Shown: piece after piece, positions 1-5,688 of the stretch
Position numbering within the stretch: position 1 is the first letter of the stretch
Layout of the letters: each line of letters opens with the position of its first letter
NCBI GenBank assembly: GCA_030618965.1
Contig: JAUXCJ010000076.1
Span: forward strand, 1 to 6,251
DNA from: Thiomargarita sp.
Lineage (GTDB): Bacteria > Pseudomonadota > Gammaproteobacteria > Beggiatoales > Beggiatoaceae
Reading direction: 5' to 3'
Length of the DNA stretch: 6,251 bases
The notes under the pieces: generated by a model
What the model saw: only the letters and a program-made list of their open reading frames with translations
The model's database searches: none
What the model was told of the DNA's origin: nothing
Position numbers and translations under genes: made by a program

Positions 1-260
1 TTAAAAAAATTTAGGGGTAATGATAATATTAATCATGGTTATTTTGGTTTTAGTTATTTTTTTCTCATCATTTTGTCCTAATTTATTGCTTTGAGATTAA
101 TTCTAGGCTTTTATGATTTAAATTTCAAAAAAAATAGTGATGAACGGTTGTTTTTGAGTTATTGATGGTGAATCAACAAATTTTGTTTTAGTTTTTTGAA
201 GATGATCAAATAGTTATAAATCATATTTTTAATAAGGGAAATTAGCTTGACTTTTAAGTA

Positions 261-389
261 ATGTTGGCAACAGCTAAAATACTGATCAAAATGGATTTTC
301 AGGGGGGCTGGAATTGGATGATGTCTAGTGGATTGGGTGGTTATCCGTACTATGAGGGTGGTTATCCGTTCCGAAGAAAAGTAATCTAA
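261..389 (+). CDS. Possible small Gly/Tyr/Pro-rich ORF (42 codons or fewer), doubtful
   Basis: An open frame runs from ATG 261 to TAA 387-389 and would encode 42 residues. Internal ATG codons at 291, 318 and 321 give shorter versions. The start at 318 is preceded by AGGGGGG (301-307) about 10 bases upstream, a fair ribosome site; the start at 261 has none. The C-terminal half reads GGYPYYE then GGYPFRR, a seven-residue repeat matching the 21-bp DNA period. Gly/Tyr/Pro repeats occur in some secreted structural proteins, such as sulfur globule proteins, so this could be a short peptide or the eroded end of a larger gene. It could also be a chance reading of a repeated DNA site. I do not recognise the peptide and see no signal sequence. 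Confidence 0.2.
   Translation: MLATAKILIKMDFQGGWNWMMSSGLGGYPYYEGGYPFRRKVI
335..369. repeat. 14-bp direct repeat, 21-bp period
   Basis: The 14-mer GGGTGGTTATCCGT occurs at 335-348 and again, identically, at 356-369. The copies are separated by seven bases, giving a 21-bp centre-to-centre distance, about two turns of the DNA helix. This spacing suits two proteins binding the same DNA face and also equals seven codons in the frame of the small ORF. I see no third copy in the flanks. Its function is unknown. Confidence 0.7.
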
Positions 390-460
390 AATTCACACAA
401 TAAGTGATAAGAAAATCTCATTTTAGGAGGTTTTTTCTTGCCAGTTTATAACTAAGTTAG

Positions 461-931
461 TTAGTTACAAACAATCATTTTTCCTTGACAAACAACGCTA
501 GGGAAATATTTTTTTAGGATTGGTACATAATCTGCTGTTTTCCAGTTCCGTTGCCAACAGCCTTTTTTTGAAATGCTGGCGATGCCAGATTGATTGCCCT
601 CATGTACTGTGAAATAACAGGGCACTTGGTAGGAAGCACATAGAGCAATCAAGTTACGCATGGCTTGCCCATCATCAATGACATTTAATACGTTATTACA
701 AACAATCGTATCTGGATGACAAGCCAATGCTTCCGCGTTTTCTGCTTCAGTTCGGTTAAATTTGTCATAAACATATAATTTAACACCTAAACCAGCCGCA
801 TAGATTTTATTCGCATCATATTTTCCGCCACCAATGTCGAGAACGGTTAAGCCAACAAGCCGGGGTAAAACTGTTCTGATAGCAGGATTCACTTGATTAA
901 GACTTGTTGCAGCACTGCTCAGTTTTTGCAT
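461..931 (-). CDS. Small class I SAM-dependent methyltransferase-like protein
   Basis: The 156-residue product looks like a compact Rossmann-fold methyltransferase. Residues 30-37 (VLDIGGGK) fit the SAM-binding motif I, although the loop is GGG rather than the usual GxGxG. YDKFNR at 55-60 supplies the acidic residue expected at the end of strand beta2 (Asp56). CNNVLNVIDD at 78-87 fits motif IV. This NVLNVI style is, as I recall, shared with phage-encoded methyltransferases and the putative methyltransferase associated with DNA phosphorothioation, but no other phosphorothioation gene is present. The C-terminal part has a KKGCWQRNWKT stretch (122-132) that may contact substrate. The gene starts 21 bases after the CYTH-CHAD stop codon, so it is probably the last gene of that transcript. 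No Shine-Dalgarno sequence is evident. The substrate cannot be told from sequence; at 156 residues it lacks an obvious separate substrate-recognition domain. Confidence 0.75.
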   Translation of the reverse strand: MQKLSSAATSLNQVNPAIRTVLPRLVGLTVLDIGGGKYDANKIYAAGLGVKLYVYDKFNRTEAENAEALACHPDTIVCNNVLNVIDDGQAMRNLIALCASYQVPCYFTVHEGNQSGIASISKKGCWQRNWKTADYVPILKKYFPSVVCQGKMIVCN

Positions 932-952
932 GTTTTTAAGGATTGGTTTTTT

Positions 953-2455
953 TTAATCTGTTTTTGTCCAAAAACGTCTGGTCTTAAGAAAGGCTTGCCA
1001 TGCTGTTCCTAAAGCGTTTTTATGTGTCATTTCTTGATGGGCGTACCAGCCTTTTAAAAAGTGTCTGGCAGGTGCATTGTTATCCAATTCAGCTTTATCA
1101 AGTAAATCGTTGGCTACATTGGTATCATTAAGAATGCCGAGTTCGTCTTGTAAATGGGAAAGGCTTTTAGCATAAGCGCGAGCAGCTTCAGATGGATAAA
1201 GTGCTGTAAAAAAACGAGTGCCGTAGGCCATTTTTTTGATGCTAATCCGCAAATTATGCAGCTGTTCTGGATTGAGTTGGGACAGGTTTTTGGCTTGTTT
1301 GGAAACACGCCGATAATGCTTATTGAGGATTTTTGTCGCAAAATCTTTGATAGGGCTGTCTAAATCTTGCAAAGTACTTGCCTTGAGATTTTGTCTCCAA
1401 TAACGTTCAGTCAACCATTGCCCTAATAATAGCAGTAGACGACTATAACGCTGAGAGCGCATGGCTTGACGTACTTCTACATAAGCTTGTGCTTGAAGAT
1501 TAGCGACGGTTGATTTTAAATCTTTCAATGTCGGAGATTGTATTTTTTGTAAATTTATCGAAAACACATCCCAATCTCGTGCCACTCCGAGTACCTCGCT
1601 TATCCATTTTATCTCATTGCGTAATTCTGTATGTGTTTCATATGGAATCAAAGCTTTATATAAATGCAAACAGGAACGCAAACGACGCAAAGCAACGCGC
1701 ATTTGATGAACACCTTCAATGTCTTCACCATATAAAACCATATCTTCATTCGCTTGTAGATGCAAAATACAATGCGATATTATATGAATAAAGGCTTGTT
1801 CAGCAGTCATTTTTGAGTGTAATTCCACCACTCCAGCTTTGTGAAATGTCAGCGTTTGAGCTTGATGCAGGGCATAGCCACGCTCGGCTTTACTTTTATT
1901 TTCAATCATCAGCGGTATATCTTTTTGTAAAATTAACGCGACTTTATAAAGTTGTTCAGGTGTGCCTGCTTTTAGTTCCAGTTCAAGTTCGCTCAATGGA
2001 CATTCCGCCGTTTTGCTTTCCACTTTACCTTCATCAAGTGCTACTTCAATTTCGCTACCATCTTCTAGTCGCAAATCCCAAGTTGTTCGCTGAAAATTTG
2101 TGGTGAATATCACCTCTATCTGTTTTAGAGTTTTTTTCTTGACCGGTAGAGCCTTTTTTGGAAATTTTGAATAATCTGGGGTATCAGCCGTTATTTCATT
2201 TTCCCATTCTTGGCGTTTGTGCAAACCGCCTACAGCCTTGCCTGCCGTTTTTATGGTTTGTAGCCGTCTTTCGCCAATATGCCGTACCCGTAAACCAATG
2301 CCTTGTTGCAATAAATCATGCTTCGGTGTATCAAAATAACTATTGTACAATTGCTGTGTTTGAGTACGGCTTGCTGATTGTAACAGTGGATGTTGCACCA
2401 ATTTGTTATAATCTTCAGGGGCAATGTATAACTTAAGTTCAGTTTCAAGAGACAT
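953..2455 (-). CDS. CYTH and CHAD domain protein (inorganic triphosphatase, YgiF-like)
   Basis: This 500-residue protein joins two domains that commonly occur together. The N-terminal CYTH domain (about 1-205) opens with the signature ExExK (Glu4, Glu6, Lys8). It also shows YFDTP (40-44), LRVR (55-58), the acidic strands EIEVALDEGKV (135-145) and SELELELK (155-162), and a KSKAERGY motif (187-194). These charged residues line the tunnel that binds metal and triphosphate. Escherichia coli YgiF, of the same layout but somewhat shorter (433 aa), hydrolyses inorganic triphosphate. The C-terminal CHAD domain (about 217-490) is helical and has the conserved basic helices HQMRVALRRLRS (250-261) and HNLRISIKK (400-408), plus RDWDVF (293-298) and LQDELGILND (435-444); CHAD domains bind polyphosphate. 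The protein is probably cytoplasmic. The start is fixed by the ExExK motif, although no good ribosome site precedes it. The gene begins 45 bases after the FmdB-like gene. All expected catalytic-type residues appear present. Confidence 0.95.
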   Translation of the reverse strand: MSLETELKLYIAPEDYNKLVQHPLLQSASRTQTQQLYNSYFDTPKHDLLQQGIGLRVRHIGERRLQTIKTAGKAVGGLHKRQEWENEITADTPDYSKFPKKALPVKKKTLKQIEVIFTTNFQRTTWDLRLEDGSEIEVALDEGKVESKTAECPLSELELELKAGTPEQLYKVALILQKDIPLMIENKSKAERGYALHQAQTLTFHKAGVVELHSKMTAEQAFIHIISHCILHLQANEDMVLYGEDIEGVHQMRVALRRLRSCLHLYKALIPYETHTELRNEIKWISEVLGVARDWDVFSINLQKIQSPTLKDLKSTVANLQAQAYVEVRQAMRSQRYSRLLLLLGQWLTERYWRQNLKASTLQDLDSPIKDFATKILNKHYRRVSKQAKNLSQLNPEQLHNLRISIKKMAYGTRFFTALYPSEAARAYAKSLSHLQDELGILNDTNVANDLLDKAELDNNAPARHFLKGWYAHQEMTHKNALGTAWQAFLKTRRFWTKTD

Positions 2456-2475
2456 GAGATTGATTAATTTAGATC

Positions 2476-2492
2476 TAAACCTGACAGGTTTA
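2476..2492. repeat. Small perfect palindrome between FmdB-like and CYTH-CHAD genes
   Basis: TAAACCT (2476-2482) and AGGTTTA (2486-2492) form a perfect 7-bp stem with a three-base loop. It sits in the 45-base gap between two same-strand genes, 16 bases downstream of the FmdB-like gene's last base. No T-run follows on the minus strand, so it is a poor terminator. It may be a small intergenic repeat or an RNA-stabilising or processing site. Confidence 0.55.
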
Positions 2493-2500
2493 ATTTAATG

Positions 2501-2752
2501 TTATAGTCCACACACGCCACTTGGGCAACAACTGCCAGTAGCACAACTTGGTTCAGGATTTTTCAAACTGTTACTGCTAATGAATTGCCCACCGCTGATT
2601 AAGCGTTCTACAGGGCTATCAGCAGAAATACCCCCTAAATCCATCCCAGTATGTTTACAAACATCACCCCAAGTGGTTAATTTTTTAGTCATTGAGTGGT
2701 TGACTTCAACAACACGATCATTTTCAATACAACGATAATCATAGCTTGGCAT
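2501..2752 (-). CDS. FmdB-like small protein with partial zinc-ribbon cysteines and Cys-rich tail
   Basis: The 83-residue product begins MPSYDYRC, the hallmark start of FmdB-family zinc-ribbon proteins. Typical members bind zinc with two CxxC knuckles. Here only the first cysteine of each remains (Cys8 followed by N at 11, and Cys32 followed by T at 35), so a normal zinc ribbon is unlikely. The middle (SPVERLISGGQFIS, 46-59) and a C-terminal tail with Cys70, Cys75, Cys76 and Cys81 are conserved-looking; I recall similar proteins in gammaproteobacteria, so this is probably a distinct subfamily and not decay. An upstream in-frame TTG (2765-2767) would add five residues but overlaps the ribosome site GGAGA, which lies eight bases before ATG 2752, so the ATG is chosen. 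Family members are loosely described as regulators, but the function is not established. The gene probably heads a transcript with CYTH-CHAD and the methyltransferase-like gene. Confidence 0.85.
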   Translation of the reverse strand: MPSYDYRCIENDRVVEVNHSMTKKLTTWGDVCKHTGMDLGGISADSPVERLISGGQFISSNSLKNPEPSCATGSCCPSGVCGL

Positions 2753-2760
2753 ATTAAAGT

Positions 2761-2765
2761 TCTCC
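2761..2765 (-). promoter_or_regulatory. Ribosome binding site that decides the FmdB-like start
   Basis: GGAGA on the minus strand lies eight bases upstream of ATG 2752-2750. The competing in-frame TTG start uses the first base of this site, so it would have no ribosome site of its own. The ATG start also gives the canonical family N-terminus MPSYDY. Confidence 0.8.
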
Positions 2766-2790
2766 AATAGATTTGAGTAAATAATAGTTT

Positions 2791-2819
2791 ATTATAACTA
2801 TATTTAATCCTTTTCTAAA
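2791..2819 (-). promoter_or_regulatory. Candidate sigma-70 promoter for the FmdB-like operon
   Basis: On the minus strand a TTTAGA hexamer (2819-2814, four of six matches to TTGACA) is followed after 17 bases by a perfect TATAAT (2796-2791). The predicted start of transcription is near 2784, giving a leader of about 30 bases before ATG 2752. It lies in the 84-base gap after the phosphate transporter gene. The area is AT-rich, so chance matches are possible. Confidence 0.45.
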
Positions 2820-2841
2820 GATAATACTCGATATTATTATC
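2820..2841 (-). other. AT-rich hairpin overlapping the phosphate transporter stop codon
   Basis: GATAATA (2820-2826) and TATTATC (2835-2841) form a 7-bp stem with an eight-base loop, covering the TAA stop at 2839-2837. On the minus strand it is followed by only three T residues. The stem is almost all A-T, so it is a weak terminator at best. Confidence 0.25.
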
Positions 2842-4390
2842 CCAAAATTCCCCTAAACACAAAAAACAACACGGCTGCAATCAACGCAGAAACAGGCACA
2901 GTAATCAACCAAGCCATTATAATCTTTATCAGTAAATCTCGTCTGACATATTGCCGTTTTTCAATTTTTTCCAGTTGTTTCTTTTCTTTCCTAGTGAACT
3001 CTATTTCAGTTCCAACCGGCATGTTTTGCAATTTCTGTTCTTTGGCAGCAATTTTGGATTGAATTTCCCTGAATTTATCTGCACTTGTGACTGTGGACAA
3101 TTTTTTAGTCCATTTAGTGATTTTTTTATGAAGGCACCTGATATGATGAGATTTCACCCCCTCAATTTCATTTTCGTATTTTTGATAAAGATAATAGCGT
3201 AAATAGCCCACACCAAAGACTCCACCAATCGCAATATGCGTTGAACTCACAGGCAATTTCAGCCAAGAGGCAATAATTACAACTATTGCTGATGACATCG
3301 CAATTGACCAAGCTCTACTTTGATCCAAGTCTGTAATTTCACTACCCACCGTTTTAATCAGTTTGGGGCCATAAGTTGCCAATCCGACTGCAATACCTAA
3401 AGCACCAATCACCATCACCCAAATTGGAATAGTTGCTTTACTGGTAATTGAGCCAGTTTGTAAAGCTTCGTAAATGGCCGCTACTGGACCAATAGCATTA
3501 GCAACATCATTCGCACCATGAGCAAAACACAAAAGTGCAGCGGCAAAAATCAAGGGCAGGGTGAAAAGTTTATTAATGTCACTTTTACTATCGGAAATAT
3601 TTTTGGAAGCTTTTAAAATAAGAGGTTTTACAATCAGGTAGGTGGAGATACCAAAAGCACTGCCAATCATGAGGGCAGTTGTCAAATCAATTTTTATCAG
3701 TTTTTTTAGCCCTTTTATTGCCAAATAACTGATAAATATAAATGTCATCAAGCTAATTAAAATGGGGATGACTTTTTTGGCGGCTTCTAGAGTTTCTTCT
3801 TTATGAAAAATACTATGTTGGATGATATACAAAAATAGTGCCGCTATTAGTCCACCTAAAACCGGGGAAATAACCCAACTGGCCGCAATTTTTCCCATAG
3901 TTGACCAATTGACAATCTGCCATCCTGTTGCAGCAATGCCTGCACCCATGACACCTCCGACAATTGAGTGTGTCGTTGAAACCGGCGCACCGAATGCCGT
4001 TGCGAAATTTAGCCAAAGTGCGCCGCCCAACAGGGCAGCTAACATAATCCAAATAAAAACCGACGTATCAGCAATCAATTGGGGATCAATAATACCTTTT
4101 TTTATCGTACTAACAACGTCTCCGCCAGCAATTAACGCGCCACTGGATTCAAAAATGGCCGCTATAATAATAGCACCGATCAAAGTCAGTGCTTTGGAAC
4201 CCACTGCGGGTCCAACATTATTAGCCACATCATTAGCACCAATGTTAATTGCCATATAACCACCAACCATACTGACAAAAACTAATAATGTGACTTGTGA
4301 GATACCGCTGTTATCAAAAAAGGTATAAACGCCTACAAGACATAGGAAAATCAGTGCTACGCTTAGTTTATAAAAATTGCTAGTTATCAT
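2837..4390 (-). CDS. pit: PiT-family low-affinity inorganic phosphate transporter
   Basis: This 517-residue integral inner-membrane protein belongs to the PiT family, which moves phosphate (in bacteria often as neutral metal-phosphate) with protons. The family's internal duplication is plain: GANDVAN occurs at 51-57 and 292-298, each with its invariant Asp (54, 295), and PVSTTHSIVGG (136-146) is mirrored by PVSSTHIAIGG (380-390). Hydrophobic segments run through 8-26, 34-50, 67-85, 110-130, 138-155, 170-190, 205-225, 236-258, 276-290, 320-340, 360-376, 380-400 and 488-513. A charged, probably cytoplasmic segment of about 85 residues (403-486), rich in Lys and Glu and likely helical, precedes the last membrane span. 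ATG 4390 gives a suitable N-terminus, but no Shine-Dalgarno sequence precedes it, and only 23 bases separate it from the terminator T-run of the upstream gene. The DUF47/PhoU-like partner often found beside such transporters is absent from this window. Confidence 0.96.
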   Translation of the reverse strand: MITSNFYKLSVALIFLCLVGVYTFFDNSGISQVTLLVFVSMVGGYMAINIGANDVANNVGPAVGSKALTLIGAIIIAAIFESSGALIAGGDVVSTIKKGIIDPQLIADTSVFIWIMLAALLGGALWLNFATAFGAPVSTTHSIVGGVMGAGIAATGWQIVNWSTMGKIAASWVISPVLGGLIAALFLYIIQHSIFHKEETLEAAKKVIPILISLMTFIFISYLAIKGLKKLIKIDLTTALMIGSAFGISTYLIVKPLILKASKNISDSKSDINKLFTLPLIFAAALLCFAHGANDVANAIGPVAAIYEALQTGSITSKATIPIWVMVIGALGIAVGLATYGPKLIKTVGSEITDLDQSRAWSIAMSSAIVVIIASWLKLPVSSTHIAIGGVFGVGYLRYYLYQKYENEIEGVKSHHIRCLHKKITKWTKKLSTVTSADKFREIQSKIAAKEQKLQNMPVGTEIEFTRKEKKQLEKIEKRQYVRRDLLIKIIMAWLITVPVSALIAAVLFFVFRGILG

Positions 4391-4408
4391 TATTTGGAAT
4401 TAAAACTT

Positions 4409-4414
4409 ATTATA
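4409..4414 (-). promoter_or_regulatory. Possible -10 box for the phosphate transporter gene
   Basis: A perfect TATAAT on the minus strand (4414-4409) is formed by the last T of the terminator T-run and the bases after it. Transcription from it would start near 4402 and leave only about 12 bases before ATG 4390, consistent with the missing ribosome site. No good -35 box lies 16-18 bases upstream, where the palindrome is. The alternative is read-through from the upstream gene. Confidence 0.25.
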
Positions 4415-4478
4415 AAAAAAAAAGTGCAAGGTAACCTTGCACTCCATTTGTCAGAGGGAGTGCAAGGTTACCTTGCAC
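4414..4478 (-). terminator. Strong intrinsic terminator made of a nested palindrome
   Basis: Two 22-base arms (4424-4445 and 4457-4478) are perfect inverted repeats around an 11-base loop. On the minus strand the second arm is followed at once by ten T residues (4423-4414), the classic intrinsic terminator layout. The hairpin begins five bases after the stop codon of the secreted-protein gene, so it ends that gene's transcript. Each arm also holds the 19-mer GTGCAAGGTAACCTTGCAC or its complement, which is itself palindromic apart from its central base. Each arm could therefore fold alone. The T-run is present only on the minus-strand side, so the terminator is one-directional. Confidence 0.92.
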
Positions 4479-4483
4479 GATTA

Positions 4484-5503
4484 TTAGCTATCCTCACAAG
4501 ATACATATTTTTTTTCTTCTTTTAGCCGTATTGCTATTTTTTCAATCTCTTTAAATTCTTTAAATTTAGCTCCTTCGGTTTGCTTAAATTTTTCATAAAC
4601 ATCCAAAAAATGTTTCTGAACGCTTATATCACTATCAAAAATAATCCCTTGAACACCGACATTAACCAAAATTTTGGCCGCTTTATGAAGGATTTCTATC
4701 TCTCGCACTTTTTGAAGCGACTTATCCGATACTAAGGTTAAAATGCTACTGCCTTCAGGCTTATTGATTTTTGAAATAAATATCAGTTGTTCAGTACGGA
4801 CTAAATAGGGACTGATTACATCAAAAGACAGGTAGTGACAGCGATTACGCTTAAGCTGATGAACTTGCGTTTGATGTTGATCAAAAATAGTTTTGCCTAA
4901 CTCATCGCCGGCTAGAAATTCTTGATCTAAAAAGCTTTCTCTGTCAATCTGAGATCCTTTTAATTGCTTGTATTTATTCAGTGTTACCTTGACGTCCTCT
5001 ATTTCAGGAATGACTATCTGATTTTCCTCTTGGTGAGAAATTGCTTTTTGACGCTCATATTCAGAACAGTTAGCACGCATTTTTTTCAAGCACTTATCTT
5101 CAAATTCACTTGTCCATTTAGTCATGGAGTTAATTTGATGTTTCTTTTCCAATGCCTGAAGAACGGTTTCATCAATCACAAGCCATTGGGACAAAATCTC
5201 TATTTGTTGAGTGCTTTGATAGCCCTCTTTGAGTATTTTTCGGACAAGTTTCAAATTGCCCTCTTGTTCCGCGTAGTTGGCACTTTTTATGTAGGCTTCA
5301 GCCGATTTCTGACTCGCTATTGTACTTTCGGTTGTACTTTCCGTGGTACTTTCCGTGGTTATTTCAGTTTCAGGCGCGGGCTTTTCAGAGGTTAAGCTTG
5401 ATGACGGTACAAGCTCGGTATCAAGTGCAGGGACTAGAGCAGAATTTACCGACATGTTAAAAAGCCAAAATAGGCTGATTAACATGATAATGGTTTTCAT
5501 CAT
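4484..5503 (-). CDS. Secreted protein of unknown function with a Thr/Glu/Ser repeat
   Basis: I do not recognise this 339-residue protein. It begins with two Met, one Lys and a hydrophobic stretch (4-18), and then a likely signal-peptidase site after VNSA (19-22), so export to the periplasm or beyond is likely. No lipobox cysteine is seen. Residues 23-65 are a low-complexity linker rich in Pro, Ser, Thr and Glu, with the tetrapeptide TEST repeated. The rest is mostly charged and helical-looking. A segment at 67-95 (AEAYIKSANYAEQEGNLKLV) resembles a short TPR-like helix pair, which is only a suggestion. After the signal there are four cysteines (138, 146, 222, 336), an even number compatible with disulfides. 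The start at 5503 has AGGAG nine bases upstream, and the second Met would be 12 bases away. The gene ends five bases before a strong terminator, so it appears to be transcribed alone. Confidence 0.8.
   Translation of the reverse strand: MMKTIIMLISLFWLFNMSVNSALVPALDTELVPSSSLTSEKPAPETEITTESTTESTTESTIASQKSAEAYIKSANYAEQEGNLKLVRKILKEGYQSTQQIEILSQWLVIDETVLQALEKKHQINSMTKWTSEFEDKCLKKMRANCSEYERQKAISHQEENQIVIPEIEDVKVTLNKYKQLKGSQIDRESFLDQEFLAGDELGKTIFDQHQTQVHQLKRNRCHYLSFDVISPYLVRTEQLIFISKINKPEGSSILTLVSDKSLQKVREIEILHKAAKILVNVGVQGIIFDSDISVQKHFLDVYEKFKQTEGAKFKEFKEIEKIAIRLKEEKKYVSCEDS
5322..5369 (-). repeat. Four 12-bp tandem units coding for a TEST repeat
   Basis: Units at 5322-5333, 5334-5345, 5346-5357 and 5358-5369 are 12 bases each. 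The middle two are identical (GTACTTTCCGTG on the plus strand) and the outer two diverge. They are read in frame as Thr-Glu-Ser-Thr type tetrapeptides in the linker of the secreted protein. Gain or loss of units would keep the frame. Confidence 0.8.
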
Positions 5504-5688
5504 ATAATATTTCTCCTGGTTTTCTATTTAGACGAGTGATTTTTACAATAGTTCATCGTTTGAGCATAGTATATAGTTTAATTAATCAATGCGCCTTTGT
5601 CTTTAGTATTTTATACTATATAAGGATAAAAATATTGTGTTTTCTACTATATACAAGCTATTTTAAATAAAATGGTTGAGCATTCATT
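5504..5688. promoter_or_regulatory. Divergent AT-rich intergenic promoter region
   Basis: This 185-base gap separates the minus-strand secreted-protein gene from the plus-strand DUF484 gene and must serve both. On the plus strand TTGTCT (5597-5602) and TATAAG (5619-5624) are 16 bases apart and could be a sigma-70 promoter for DUF484, with a leader of about 55-60 bases. On the minus strand AAGACA (5604-5599) and TAAACT (5580-5575) are 18 bases apart, and a lone TATACT lies at 5573-5568; both are weak. The two candidate -35 boxes overlap. I see no clear operator palindrome. Confidence 0.4.
5513..5517 (-). promoter_or_regulatory. Ribosome binding site of the secreted-protein gene
   Basis: AGGAG on the minus strand lies nine bases upstream of the first of two adjacent ATG codons (5503-5501 and 5500-5498). 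It favours the first one. It is the strongest ribosome site of any minus-strand gene here. Confidence 0.8.

Larger units (their letters stand above)
1..460. other. T-rich intergenic region without a convincing gene
   Basis: This stretch lies beyond the 3' end of the minus-strand methyltransferase-like gene. Its first 250 bases are visibly rich in A and T, with many short T-runs and frequent stop codons on both strands. I recognise no gene, tRNA, CRISPR array or mobile element in it. Its only structured part is around 291-389, where a 14-base direct repeat lies in a short Gly/Tyr/Pro-rich reading frame (listed separately). A weak 7-bp inverted repeat (409-415 with 433-439, 17-base loop) lies just downstream of the methyltransferase-like gene. 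It could help end that transcript, but it is AT-only and not convincing. What lies beyond the left edge is unknown. Confidence 0.6.

Noticed and set aside
1..60. AT-rich imperfect inverted repeat followed by T-runs as a terminator
   Set aside because: The stem is short and A-T only, and T-runs are common throughout this region.
335..369. Start of a CRISPR array
   Set aside because: Only two 14-base copies with a seven-base gap are present; CRISPR repeats and spacers are much longer.
425..455. Perfect AGGAGG on the plus strand followed seven bases later by TTG
   Set aside because: The frame ends after five codons and no plus-strand gene follows, so it is most likely chance.
1510..2436. Three plus-strand open frames of 92-97 residues opposite the CYTH-CHAD gene
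   Set aside because: They lie antisense to a gene whose catalytic-type motifs are all intact and they resemble no protein.
2765..2767. TTG as start of the FmdB-like gene
   Set aside because: It overlaps the GGAGA ribosome site, and the ATG five codons later gives the canonical family N-terminus.
3822..4259. 145-residue open frame on the plus strand inside the phosphate transporter gene
   Set aside because: It is the antisense reading of the conserved PiT membrane repeats, made of Pro/Ala/Ile-rich shadow sequence with no ribosome site or family match.
4964..5395. 143-residue plus-strand open frame opposite the secreted-protein gene
   Set aside because: It is a Phe/Leu-rich mirror of the Lys/Glu-rich coding strand, and its tail is the antisense of the TEST repeat.
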